Position numbers and translations under genes: made by a program. Of a DNA stretch of 39,025 bases, positions 14,593 through 21,639 are shown in pieces (the first letter of the stretch is position 1; each line of letters begins with the position of its first letter). The notes beneath the pieces were generated by a model. That model was not told the DNA's origin and did not search any database. It saw only the letters and a list, made by a program, of their open reading frames with translations. The stretch is from Oscillospiraceae bacterium. Its GTDB lineage: Bacteria; Bacillota; Clostridia; Oscillospirales; Oscillospiraceae. The stretch spans positions 1 through 39,025 of the forward strand of contig JAFRQP010000100.1 in NCBI GenBank assembly GCA_017428565.1, in the 5' to 3' direction.

Positions 14593-15759
14593 TTATCTGG
14601 CTTTGATTTTCTGATCGATGGTTTCCAGCCGCCGCAGCGCCTCCTGCAGCGTCTCGTCTCTCTTGGCAAAGTGCAGCCGGATCAGATGGTTCACCGGCTC
14701 CCGGAAGAAACTGGAGCCGGGCACGGCGCCCACGCCCACATCCCGGGCCAGCACCTCGCAGAACTCCAGGTCGGACTCGAAGCCATACTTGGAGATGTCC
14801 AGCATCACGTAATAGGCGCCCTGGGGCACGTTGTGCACGATGCCGATCTCGTCCAGCCCCCGCAGCAGCAGATCCCGCTTGTGGGTGTAGAGAGCCAGCA
14901 GCTCGTCATAATAACGCTGGTCAAAGTACAGGCCGGGCACCACCGCCTCCTGCAGGGGCGCGGCCGCGCCCACCGTCAGGAAATCGTGGACCTTCTTGGC
15001 CCGCTCCGCAATGGGCTCGGGCGCGATGATGTAGCCCAAGCGCCAGCCGGTGATGGAGTAGGTCTTGGACAGGGATGAGCAAGACAGGGTCCGCTCCCGC
15101 ATGCCGGGGAGCGTTGCAAAATACACGTGCTCATAGGGCTTGTAGACGATGTGCTCATACACCTCGTCGGTGATGACGTAGGCGTCGTATTTTTCGGCAA
15201 GGCGGGCGATCAGCTCCAGCTCCTGCCGTGTAAAGACCTTGCCGCTGGGGTTGGAGGGATTACAGAGGATCAGCGCCTTCGGGTTCTGCCGGAAAGCCGC
15301 CTCCAGCTCCTCCGGGTCGAAATCGAAGGCGGGCGGGCGCAGGGGCACATAGATGGGCTCCGCGCCGGAGAGGATCACGTCCGCGCCGTAATTCTCATAG
15401 AAGGGCGAGAAAATGATCAGCTTGTCGCCGGGATCGGTCACGGTCATGACCGCGGCCATCATGGCCTCGGTGCTGCCGCAGGTGACCACGATCTCCCGGT
15501 CCGGGTCGATGTCCAGGCCCATGAAGCGCTTCTGCTTGCGGGCGATACCCTCCCGCAGATTCTGGGCGCCCCAGGTGATCGAATACTGGTTGAAATCCTC
15601 CCGGGAAACCTCCGCCAGCCGTTTCAGGATCTCCTGCGGCGGGTCAAAGTCCGGGAAGCCCTGGGACAGATTCACCGCCCCGTAGCGGTTGGAAACGCGG
15701 GTCATCCGCCGGATGACGGAATCGGTAAAACCCGCCGTGCGGGAAGACAATGCTTTCAT
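14593..15759 (-). CDS. Class I/II pyridoxal-phosphate aminotransferase
   Basis: This 388-residue fold-type I aminotransferase has VNLSQGFPDFDPP near the N-terminus, CGSTEAMMAAVMTV, LCNPSNPSGKVFTRQEL, VITDEVYEHIVY, and the PLP lysine site SLSKTYSITGWRLGY, with a late RLHFAK carrying the carboxylate-binding Arg. It transfers an amino group between an amino acid and a 2-oxo acid in the cytosol; motifs resemble aspartate, aromatic and KAT-type enzymes. AAGGAG lies five bases before the ATG. It is transcribed from 15787-15816 together with the aldo/keto reductase. Exact donor and acceptor are unknown. Confidence 0.93.
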   Translation of the reverse strand: MKALSSRTAGFTDSVIRRMTRVSNRYGAVNLSQGFPDFDPPQEILKRLAEVSREDFNQYSITWGAQNLREGIARKQKRFMGLDIDPDREIVVTCGSTEAMMAAVMTVTDPGDKLIIFSPFYENYGADVILSGAEPIYVPLRPPAFDFDPEELEAAFRQNPKALILCNPSNPSGKVFTRQELELIARLAEKYDAYVITDEVYEHIVYKPYEHVYFATLPGMRERTLSCSSLSKTYSITGWRLGYIIAPEPIAERAKKVHDFLTVGAAAPLQEAVVPGLYFDQRYYDELLALYTHKRDLLLRGLDEIGIVHNVPQGAYYVMLDISKYGFESDLEFCEVLARDVGVGAVPGSSFFREPVNHLIRLHFAKRDETLQEALRRLETIDQKIKAR

Positions 15760-15786
15760 ATGAACTCCTTCTTTCTACGGTTCAGC

Positions 15787-15816
15787 AGTATAGTGGGAAG
15801 GCTCTCTCCCTGTCAA
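15787..15816 (-). promoter_or_regulatory. Promoter of the aminotransferase operon
   Basis: On the minus strand, TTGACA (15811-15816), an 18-base spacer containing a small GGGA...TCCC dyad, and TATACT (15787-15792). Confidence 0.82.
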
Positions 15817-15841
15817 GTTGCATTTGAAATGAGTTCTTGCC

Positions 15842-16738
15842 CTAGCCTTCCGCGAGGAAGTGCAGGGTCTCGTCACGCGTGGGGATGGAGGGCGCCGCGC
15901 CGTGCCGGGTGACGGCAAGGGCGGCAGCAGCCGCGGCATAGCGCAGAGCATCCTGCCGGCTCATGCGCTGCAGGAGGCCTGCCAGCAGGTAACCGGTGAA
16001 GCTGTCCCCTGCCCCGGTGGTGTCCACCGGCTGAACGGGAAAGGCGGGCTGAGCGATACACTCGCCCCGGTCCAGCAACAGAGCGCCGTCCCCGCCCAGA
16101 GTCAGCGTCAGCAGGGTCGAGGGAGAAAGCCGGGAAAGCTTTGCCAGCGCCTGCCGGGGCTCCTCCGATTTCTCCCCCAGCAACTGCTCCGCCTCCACCC
16201 GGTTGAGGATCAGAATATCCACCGAGGGCAGCAGCTTCCGCACAAGGGCCGCATCCATGGGCGAGGGATTCAGCGCGACAAGCATACCGCGCTCCTTGCC
16301 CTGGGTCACGATCTCCGCCAGTGCGATGATCTCGTTCTGCACCAGCAGCAGGTCGCCGGGATCGAAGTTTTGCAGGACCTCCCGGGCCATCATCGGGGTT
16401 ATTGCCCGGTTCGCGCCGCCGTAGAGCAGGATGCAGTTGTCCCCGTCGGGGCTGTTTTGAATGATCGCGTGGCCGGTGGGCGTCTCACTGCGAAACACCA
16501 GGCCGGTGTCCACCCCTGCGCGCCGAAGCTCCTCCAGCAGGAAGTCCCCTTCCGGGCCTACGGAGCCTGCCATCCAGGTTTCGAGCCCAGCTCGGGAAAG
16601 GGCAATGGCCTGGTTCAGCCCCTTTCCGCCGCAGAAACGCTGAAAGGACGCGGAGGCAAGGGTCTCCCCTCTCTGCACGAAATAGGGCACCTGATAGACG
16701 TAGTCGATGTTCAAAGATCCGAAAACCAGCGCTCTCAT
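15842..16738 (-). CDS. rbsK: Ribokinase-like PfkB sugar kinase
   Basis: This 298-residue PfkB-family kinase has the N-terminal FGSLNIDYV, the sugar-binding GGKGLNQA (residues 37-44), and the C-terminal ATP and catalytic motif DTTGAGDSFTGY. A typical ALNPSP segment is in the middle. It fits ribokinase, which phosphorylates ribose to ribose-5-phosphate. Its start overlaps the nucleoside hydrolase stop by four bases (ATGA). That pairing supports ribose as substrate: the hydrolase frees ribose and this enzyme phosphorylates it. Another pentose or nucleoside kinase is possible. Confidence 0.88.
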   Translation of the reverse strand: MRALVFGSLNIDYVYQVPYFVQRGETLASASFQRFCGGKGLNQAIALSRAGLETWMAGSVGPEGDFLLEELRRAGVDTGLVFRSETPTGHAIIQNSPDGDNCILLYGGANRAITPMMAREVLQNFDPGDLLLVQNEIIALAEIVTQGKERGMLVALNPSPMDAALVRKLLPSVDILILNRVEAEQLLGEKSEEPRQALAKLSRLSPSTLLTLTLGGDGALLLDRGECIAQPAFPVQPVDTTGAGDSFTGYLLAGLLQRMSRQDALRYAAAAAALAVTRHGAAPSIPTRDETLHFLAEG

Positions 16739-17679
16739 GCCTGTTCCTCCGAATAGCGGCGCAGTCCCCGCTCCACGATGTCCCAGAAACGCGGCACGTC
16801 GATGTCCACCGCCACATCCGCCGTGGGCGGAAGCCGCAGATAGCCATAAAAATCGCAGTTGGTGCGGCCGTAGGACTGGGCGCTGCGGATGTCGATCTGC
16901 ACGTTCATGGGCTTAAGAGTCAAAAGCTGCGGGTCGATGAGCGAGGCGATGGTCACCGGATCGTGGAGAGGGCCGCCCTCCCAGCCGAAGATGGCCTTCT
17001 GGGTCTTGCAGAAATGGTCCATCAGTGCCACGAACAGCTCCGAGACGGGATTTCCGATCCGTCCCATCCGCTCCACGATCTCCGGATAACAGAGCGCCTT
17101 TCGCGTCACGTCCAGGCCCACCATGGTGATGGGGCGGCCGGAGCGGAAGCAGACGCTTGCGGCCTCCGCGTCGGCAAGGATGTTGAATTCCGCGGCAGGA
17201 GTCACGTTTCCGTTGGTAATGGAGCCGCCCATCAGCACGATGCGAGCGATCTTCTCTGTGATCCGGGGTTCCAGCCGCAGGGCCATGGCCAGATTGGTCA
17301 TGGGCCCGGTGGTGACAACGGTAATATCCCCTTGAGAATCGAGCAGCGTGCGGATCAGAAACTGCACCGCGTGCTCCGGCTCCAGCTCCTTGTGCAGAGG
17401 CGGGAAAACCGGGCCGTCCAGGCCGGTGCTGCCGTGGATATCCCCGGCGATGACCTTGTCCCGCACCATGGGACCGCTGCAGCCGGCGTAGACCGGCACG
17501 TCCGCGCCGATCCATTGCAGCACGTTCCGCGCGTTGCGCTGGGTATTCTCCAGCGTCTGGTTCCCCGCCACAACCATGACGCCCAGCAGCTCCAGCGAGG
17601 GCTCCCGGGCGGCCAGCATGATCGCCACGGCGTCGTCGTGCCCGGGATCGCAGTCCAGGATGATTTTCCGTCTGTCCAT
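16735..17679 (-). CDS. Inosine-uridine preferring nucleoside hydrolase
   Basis: This 314-residue protein begins with the family signature ILDCDPGHDDAVAIM, whose Asp residues bind calcium and ribose. Further motifs are VVTTGPMTNLAMAL, VLMGGSITNGNVTPAAEFN, and LHDPVTIASLIDP near the C-terminus with the catalytic His. The enzyme splits ribonucleosides into free base and ribose. GAGGTG precedes the ATG at 17679, and the gene is followed by and overlaps the ribokinase gene. Together they form a two-gene nucleoside salvage operon. Base preference cannot be set from sequence. Confidence 0.93.
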   Translation of the reverse strand: MDRRKIILDCDPGHDDAVAIMLAAREPSLELLGVMVVAGNQTLENTQRNARNVLQWIGADVPVYAGCSGPMVRDKVIAGDIHGSTGLDGPVFPPLHKELEPEHAVQFLIRTLLDSQGDITVVTTGPMTNLAMALRLEPRITEKIARIVLMGGSITNGNVTPAAEFNILADAEAASVCFRSGRPITMVGLDVTRKALCYPEIVERMGRIGNPVSELFVALMDHFCKTQKAIFGWEGGPLHDPVTIASLIDPQLLTLKPMNVQIDIRSAQSYGRTNCDFYGYLRLPPTADVAVDIDVPRFWDIVERGLRRYSEEQA

Positions 17680-17704
17680 GCGCTCACCTCATTCTTTTTT
17701 ATAC

Positions 17705-17733
17705 ACTATATCACAGGACCGCTTTTCCGACAA
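17705..17733 (-). promoter_or_regulatory. Promoter of the nucleoside salvage operon
   Basis: On the minus strand, TTGTCG (17728-17733), a 17-base spacer and TATAGT (17705-17710). Confidence 0.65.
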
Positions 17734-17814
17734 GGGGAAGCGGGAAAAGCGGAGACGATCAGAGCTTTGAATGTAAAAAACCGGAAGATCTTTGTTCCGA
17801 TCTGCGTTTTTTTG

Positions 17815-17843
17815 TTGTAATCACGGCGGGAATCGTTTATAAT
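17815..17843 (+). promoter_or_regulatory. Promoter of glnS
   Basis: TTGTAA (17815-17820), a 17-base spacer and TATAAT (17838-17843). It overlaps the apparent earlier start at 17842, which supports the ATG at 17878. Confidence 0.85.
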
Positions 17844-17877
17844 GCAGAAGTATTTTAATTGGATGGAGAGGATTTCC

Positions 17878-19563
17878 ATGGAAGAGAACGCAAGAAATTT
17901 CATTGAAGCCTTTGTGCAGGAGGATCTTTCCGAGGGCGGTTCCTGCTACGGCATGCAGGTGCACACCCGTTTTCCGCCCGAGCCCAACGGCTATCTGCAT
18001 ATCGGCCACTGCAAGGCGCTGACCATCGACTTCAGCACGGCGGAGCATTTCGGCGGCATCTGCAACCTGCGCTTTGACGACACCAACCCCGCCAAGGAAG
18101 ACACCGAGTACGTCAACGCCATCCAGGAGGACATCCACTGGCTGGGCTTCGACTGGGGCGACCGGCTGTTCTACGGATCGGACTACTTTGAGAAGACCTA
18201 TGAATACGCCATCGAGCTGATCCAGAAGGGTCTGGCCTACGTGTGCGAGCTGACGCCGGAGCAGTTCAAGGAATACCGGGGCGACACCACCCGTCCCGCC
18301 GTCAGCCCCTGGCGCGACCGTCCCGTCGAGGAGAGCCTGGATCTCTTCCGTCGGATGCGCGCGGGCGAATTTGAGGAGGGGCGCTACACCCTCCGGGCCA
18401 AAATCGACCTGGCCAGCGGCAACTTCAACATGCGCGACCCTGTGCTCTACCGCATCCGCTACATCGAGCATCACCGCCAGGGCACCAATTGGTGCATCTT
18501 CCCCATGTACGACTTCGCCCACCCCATCCAGGACGCGCTGGAGGGCATCACCCACTCCCTCTGCTCCCTGGAGTATGAGGATCACCGGCCGCTGTACGAC
18601 TGGGTGGTCTCCAATGTCTCCATCCCCGGTCACAAGCCCCGGCAGATTGAGTTTGCCCGTCTGGGCATCAACTACACCGTCATGTCCAAGCGGAAGCTTC
18701 GCAAACTGGTGGAGGACGGACGGGTCTCCGGCTGGGACGATCCGAGGATGCCCACCCTCTGCGGTCTGCGTCGGCGGGGCTACACCTCCCGCGCCATCCG
18801 CAATTTCTGCGAGCGCATCGGCGTCAGCAAGGTGGACTCCACGGTTGACTGGGCCCTGCTGGAGAGCTGCCTGCGGGACGATCTGAACGAGAACGCCCGC
18901 CGCGTCATGGCGGTGCTGCACCCGGTGAAGCTCACCGTCACCAACTACCCCGAGGGGCAGAGCGAGCTGCTGACTGTGGAAAACAATCCCCTCAAGCCCG
19001 AGGACGGCACCCGGGAGGTCAGCTTCTCCCGCCACCTCTGGATCGAGGAAGAGGACTTTATGGAGGTCCCCGCCCCCAAGTACAAGCGCATGCACCCGGG
19101 CTTCGAGGTTCGGCTCAAGGGCGCGTATCTGGTCACCTGCACCGGCTGCGTGAAGGACGAGAACGGCAAGGTCACCGAGATCTTCTGCGAGTACGATCCC
19201 CAGAGCCGCGGCGGCGATCCCGCCGACGGCCGCAAGGTCAAGGGCGCTACCATCCACTGGGTGGACGCCAACAACTGCGCCGACGCGGAGGTGCGGCTCT
19301 ACGATTATCTCTTCGCCGATCCGGAGCCCGACGGGCCGGACAAGAACTTTCTGGACTGCCTGAACCCCGACAGTCTCCAGATCCTCAAGGGCTGCAAGGT
19401 GGAAGAGTGCCTGGCCGAGATCCCCATGCCGGAGCGCGGCAAAAATTCCGAGAGCTTCCAGTTCATGCGGCAGGGCTACTTCTGCCTGGACAACAAGGAC
19501 GCAGCCCCCGGTCACCTTGTCTTCAACCGGGCCGTGGCGCTGAAGGACAGCTTCCGGAAATAA
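17878..19563 (+). CDS. glnS: Glutamine--tRNA ligase
   Basis: This 561-residue class I aminoacyl-tRNA synthetase begins MEENARNFIEAFVQEDL. It has the HIGH motif in PPEPNGYLHIGHCKAL, LRFDDTNPAKE, and the KMSKS equivalent VMSKRKL. Its C-terminal half has the GlnRS-type anticodon-binding beta barrels, ending PGHLVFNRAVALKDSF. It charges tRNA-Gln directly. The ATG at 17878 is chosen over 17842 because GGAGAGG (17865-17871) precedes it and the promoter -10 covers 17842. Many Firmicutes instead use GluRS plus GatCAB amidation, so a true GlnRS is a mild lineage marker. Length matches E. coli GlnRS (554). Confidence 0.96.
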   Translation: MEENARNFIEAFVQEDLSEGGSCYGMQVHTRFPPEPNGYLHIGHCKALTIDFSTAEHFGGICNLRFDDTNPAKEDTEYVNAIQEDIHWLGFDWGDRLFYGSDYFEKTYEYAIELIQKGLAYVCELTPEQFKEYRGDTTRPAVSPWRDRPVEESLDLFRRMRAGEFEEGRYTLRAKIDLASGNFNMRDPVLYRIRYIEHHRQGTNWCIFPMYDFAHPIQDALEGITHSLCSLEYEDHRPLYDWVVSNVSIPGHKPRQIEFARLGINYTVMSKRKLRKLVEDGRVSGWDDPRMPTLCGLRRRGYTSRAIRNFCERIGVSKVDSTVDWALLESCLRDDLNENARRVMAVLHPVKLTVTNYPEGQSELLTVENNPLKPEDGTREVSFSRHLWIEEEDFMEVPAPKYKRMHPGFEVRLKGAYLVTCTGCVKDENGKVTEIFCEYDPQSRGGDPADGRKVKGATIHWVDANNCADAEVRLYDYLFADPEPDGPDKNFLDCLNPDSLQILKGCKVEECLAEIPMPERGKNSESFQFMRQGYFCLDNKDAAPGHLVFNRAVALKDSFRK

Positions 19564-19578
19564 AACAAGCCATAACTC

Positions 19579-19610
19579 AAAAAAGAGATGCGCAAGCATC
19601 TCTTTTTTCT
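19579..19610 (+). terminator. Terminator of glnS
   Basis: AGAGATGC and GCATCTCT form a stem around a GCAA loop, flanked by A-run and T-run (19579-19608). Confidence 0.92.
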
Positions 19611-19638
19611 TGACAACTTATGCGTTTCGCTGTAACAT
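19610..19638 (+). promoter_or_regulatory. Candidate promoter of the DUF2975-like/XRE unit
   Basis: Consensus TTGACA (19610-19615), a 17-base spacer and TAACAT (19633-19638). The -35 overlaps the glnS terminator tail. Confidence 0.6.
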
Positions 19639-19650
19639 AATTAACGTTAG

Positions 19651-19668
19651 TCGATAAATATTTTACGA
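19651..19668. promoter_or_regulatory. Possible operator dyad
   Basis: TCGATAAATATTTTACGA is an imperfect 18-base palindrome (14 of 18 positions symmetric). It lies between the promoter and the ribosome binding site of a unit that encodes a small XRE regulator. Confidence 0.35.
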
Positions 19669-19679
19669 TGGAGGTTAAT

Positions 19680-20186
19680 ATGAACGCAGAAAATGATTTT
19701 TCTACAAACACGTCCAGGAACACAGGCAAAAGCTTCCGCGACGCGGTTGGCAAGCCGCTGCTTTACGTTTCACTGCTGCTCACGGGGATCGTAGGCGTGG
19801 GCGGTCTCATCTCCTGCGTTCCCGCCACCCTTCACGGCGCCTGGAAAAAGCTCGGTCCCACAGAGTGTCTGCGTTCCGTTCTCCCGGTGCTGGTTTATCT
19901 GGCCGCCTTTGTGATCCTGCTCCTCATGCTAGGTAGTGCGCGCCCCTTCAGCAAAACCCTTGTCGGCGGCGTCGCCGGGATCGGCTGTCTGTATGCGCTC
20001 TATTCCTTTGTACTGCCCCGTTTGCCCGACTACTCCTATAACGAGAATGCCCTGGGGATCCTTGTGCTGGCGGGACGCCCTCTTCTGGATGGAACATATC
20101 TGCTGCCGGGTCTGCTGTTTTTCCTTCTCAGCGCGATTTTGAGAGCCGGCTTCACCCTGCAGCAGGAACAGGACGAGATCCTTTGA
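19680..20186 (+). CDS. DUF2975-like four-helix membrane protein
   Basis: This 168-residue protein has four predicted membrane segments: YVSLLLTGIVGVGGLISC, VLPVLVYLAAFVILLLML, VGGVAGIGCLYALYSFVL and LLPGLLFFLLSAIL. An N-terminal cytoplasmic stretch of about 20 residues precedes them. Together with the 68-residue XRE protein that follows, it fits the common DUF2975/YozG-type pair of Firmicutes. No function is established. GGAGG (19670-19674) fixes the ATG at 19680; a GTG-type start at 19668 would overlap that site. The family call rests on layout and neighbour, not on a diagnostic motif. Confidence 0.7.
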   Translation: MNAENDFSTNTSRNTGKSFRDAVGKPLLYVSLLLTGIVGVGGLISCVPATLHGAWKKLGPTECLRSVLPVLVYLAAFVILLLMLGSARPFSKTLVGGVAGIGCLYALYSFVLPRLPDYSYNENALGILVLAGRPLLDGTYLLPGLLFFLLSAILRAGFTLQQEQDEIL

Positions 20187-20198
20187 GCGGGTGACGAT

Positions 20199-20405
20199 AT
20201 GGCGATACTTTTACGTTTGGATCGCGTGATGGCGGATCGGAAGATCTCTCTGAACCTGCTTTCGGAAAGGGTCGGAATCTCCAATGTAAATCTCTCCAAC
20301 CTGAAAACCGGCAAGGTGCGTGCCATTCGTTTTTCCACGCTGGACGCGATCTGCCGGGAACTGAACTGCCAGCCCGGGGATATTCTGGAATACACGCCTG
20401 ATTAA
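20199..20405 (+). CDS. Small XRE-family transcriptional regulator (YozG-like)
   Basis: This 68-residue protein is a bare helix-turn-helix domain of the Cro/C1 type. The first helix carries LRLDRVMADRKISLNLLSERVGI, the recognition helix is SNVNLSNLKTGK, and the end ICRELNCQPGDILEYTPD is typical of YozG-like regulators. No ligand-binding domain is present. It follows the membrane gene by 12 bases and probably regulates its own unit, perhaps at the dyad at 19651-19668. The ribosome binding site (GGGTGA) is weak, suggesting translational coupling. Confidence 0.9.
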   Translation: MAILLRLDRVMADRKISLNLLSERVGISNVNLSNLKTGKVRAIRFSTLDAICRELNCQPGDILEYTPD

Positions 20406-20431
20406 AAATGTCGTGTAATGAGGTGCCTTCT

Positions 20432-21184
20432 GTGAAAAAATCCTTAAATCAAATTGCCATTCTTCTCCTTGCGCTCCTCCTGCTGGGCTGCGGGAATACG
20501 AAAGAGACGAACGACAGAGTTGAATCTCTTGACTCTCCAGCCGCCACCCATGCCCTCGGCCAGATATACCTGTACGGCGAGAGGCACGGAGCAAACTCTT
20601 GCCTTATCATGGAGTTGCGGTACTGGAAGCAACACTATGATGAGGGGATGCGGGATCTTTTCGTTGAGTTGCCCTATTACAGTGCTCAGTTTCTGAACCT
20701 TTGGATGCTGGAAGACGACGATGAGATTTTGGACTCGCTATTCGAGGATTGGGAAGGAACTGCAGCCCACTCCCAGCGGGTCTATGATTTTTACAAGCAG
20801 CTCAAGCAGGACTGTCCGGAAACGGTCTTTCACGGCATAGATGTAGGTCACGGATACGCCAGCACCGGCGAGCGTTATCTGCAATACCTTTCAGAGCACG
20901 GCTATAGCGAGGACAGCGAGGAGTACCATCTCACTCTGCGCGCAATCGACCAGGGAAAGGAATGGGCACAAGAGCGCAATCACGCCTGGCGGGAGAACAC
21001 CATGGTCGAAAACTTTATCCTGGAATACGAGCGTCTGAACGGCACGGATGTGATGGGTATTTTCGGAGCAGCTCATACGGAGATCGGAGCCCTGAACGTT
21101 ACCGGTGAGACGCCATCCTTCGCCAGTCAGCTCTACCAGCAATTCGGAGACGCCGTGCACAGTCGGGATCTGATCGCGCGTTGA
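20432..21184 (+). CDS. Tiki/TraB/ChaN-like putative lipoprotein
   Basis: This is a 250-residue lipoprotein with signal MKKSLNQIAILLLALLLLGC and lipidated Cys20. The mature part has GERHGANS near its start and GIFGAAHTEIG near its end, with acidic helices between (FVELPYYSAQFLNL, GIDVGHGY). A GExH motif and a late GxxxxH are the conserved features of the Tiki/TraB/ChaN superfamily, proposed as metal-dependent hydrolases. The start is GTG at 20432: GAGGTG (20420-20425) lies six bases upstream, and this gives a standard signal peptide. An ATG at 20408 would add eight residues. It sits 26 bases past the XRE gene and may share its transcript. Function is unproven. Confidence 0.65.
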   Translation: MKKSLNQIAILLLALLLLGCGNTKETNDRVESLDSPAATHALGQIYLYGERHGANSCLIMELRYWKQHYDEGMRDLFVELPYYSAQFLNLWMLEDDDEILDSLFEDWEGTAAHSQRVYDFYKQLKQDCPETVFHGIDVGHGYASTGERYLQYLSEHGYSEDSEEYHLTLRAIDQGKEWAQERNHAWRENTMVENFILEYERLNGTDVMGIFGAAHTEIGALNVTGETPSFASQLYQQFGDAVHSRDLIAR

Positions 21185-21214
21185 GCTACTTTTCTTCATT
21201 CCAACACCGCAAAG

Positions 21215-21250
21215 AATTTGTCACAATTTTGGCAAAAATGTGCACAAATT
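21215..21250. promoter_or_regulatory. Inverted repeat upstream of the small-protein/flavoenzyme promoter
   Basis: AATTTGTCACA (21215-21225) and TGTGCACAAATT (21239-21250) pair with a single bulge across 13 bases. It is about 95 bases upstream of the -35, so it could be an activator site or a weak hairpin. Confidence 0.35.
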
Positions 21251-21297
21251 GATCATGCCTTCTTTGGGCATTATTCACAGCTTTTTATCGTCAATTT

Positions 21298-21318
21298 CCC
21301 CGGTTTTCCGGGGCTCTT
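21298..21318 (+). terminator. Possible terminator after the Tiki-like gene
   Basis: CCCCGG (21298-21303) and CCGGGG (21308-21313) flank TTTT, followed by CTCTT. The U-tail is short. Confidence 0.4.
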
Positions 21319-21342
21319 GTACAAAATAGAAAAACTGTAGGG

Positions 21343-21372
21343 TTGACGAAACCCAGCGTTTTCAAGTATAAT
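21343..21372 (+). promoter_or_regulatory. Promoter of the small protein/enoate reductase unit
   Basis: TTGACG (21343-21348), an 18-base spacer and TATAAT (21367-21372). The leader of about 75 bases holds a hairpin (CCTTGGCG with CGCCAGGG, 21400-21422). Confidence 0.85.
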
Positions 21373-21455
21373 GTATGCGTATTCCTATGGTGAGATGAGC
21401 CTTGGCGGGTTCCTCGCCAGGGCGGACCATTACATTTAACGGGAGGGAAAAAAGC

Positions 21456-21602
21456 ATGTTGCAAAAGGTCAAGGCATTCTTCGAGAAGAAGTTACCGTTT
21501 CTCTTTGATGACGACCTGTACTTCAAGGTCAGAGACATTTTCCGTCTTCTCGGCGACCTGATCGTGTGGCCCTACAACTACGTGAAGAGCTTCTTCAAGT
21601 AA
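21456..21602 (+). CDS. 48-residue small protein upstream of the enoate reductase
   Basis: The ATG at 21456 follows a near-ideal ribosome binding site GGGAGGG (21441-21447) by eight bases and lies under a strong promoter. The 48-residue product is rich in Phe, Leu and Lys and contains FFEKKLPFLFDDDLYF, then VRDIFRLLGDLIVWPYNYV, ending KSFFK. It looks amphipathic, with a short hydrophobic stretch but no clear transmembrane helix. It is followed after 37 bases by the large flavoenzyme gene in the same direction. I do not recognise a family. It could be a small partner or a membrane tether for the enzyme (inference). Confidence 0.75.
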   Translation: MLQKVKAFFEKKLPFLFDDDLYFKVRDIFRLLGDLIVWPYNYVKSFFK

Positions 21603-21639
21603 GGCCGGAACTAAAAAAATTTTGAAAGAAGGAAAAAAG

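Noticed and set aside
17821-19599. Minus-strand open frame of 592 codons opposite glnS
   Set aside because: It mirrors glnS codon structure and has no ribosome binding site or family motif.
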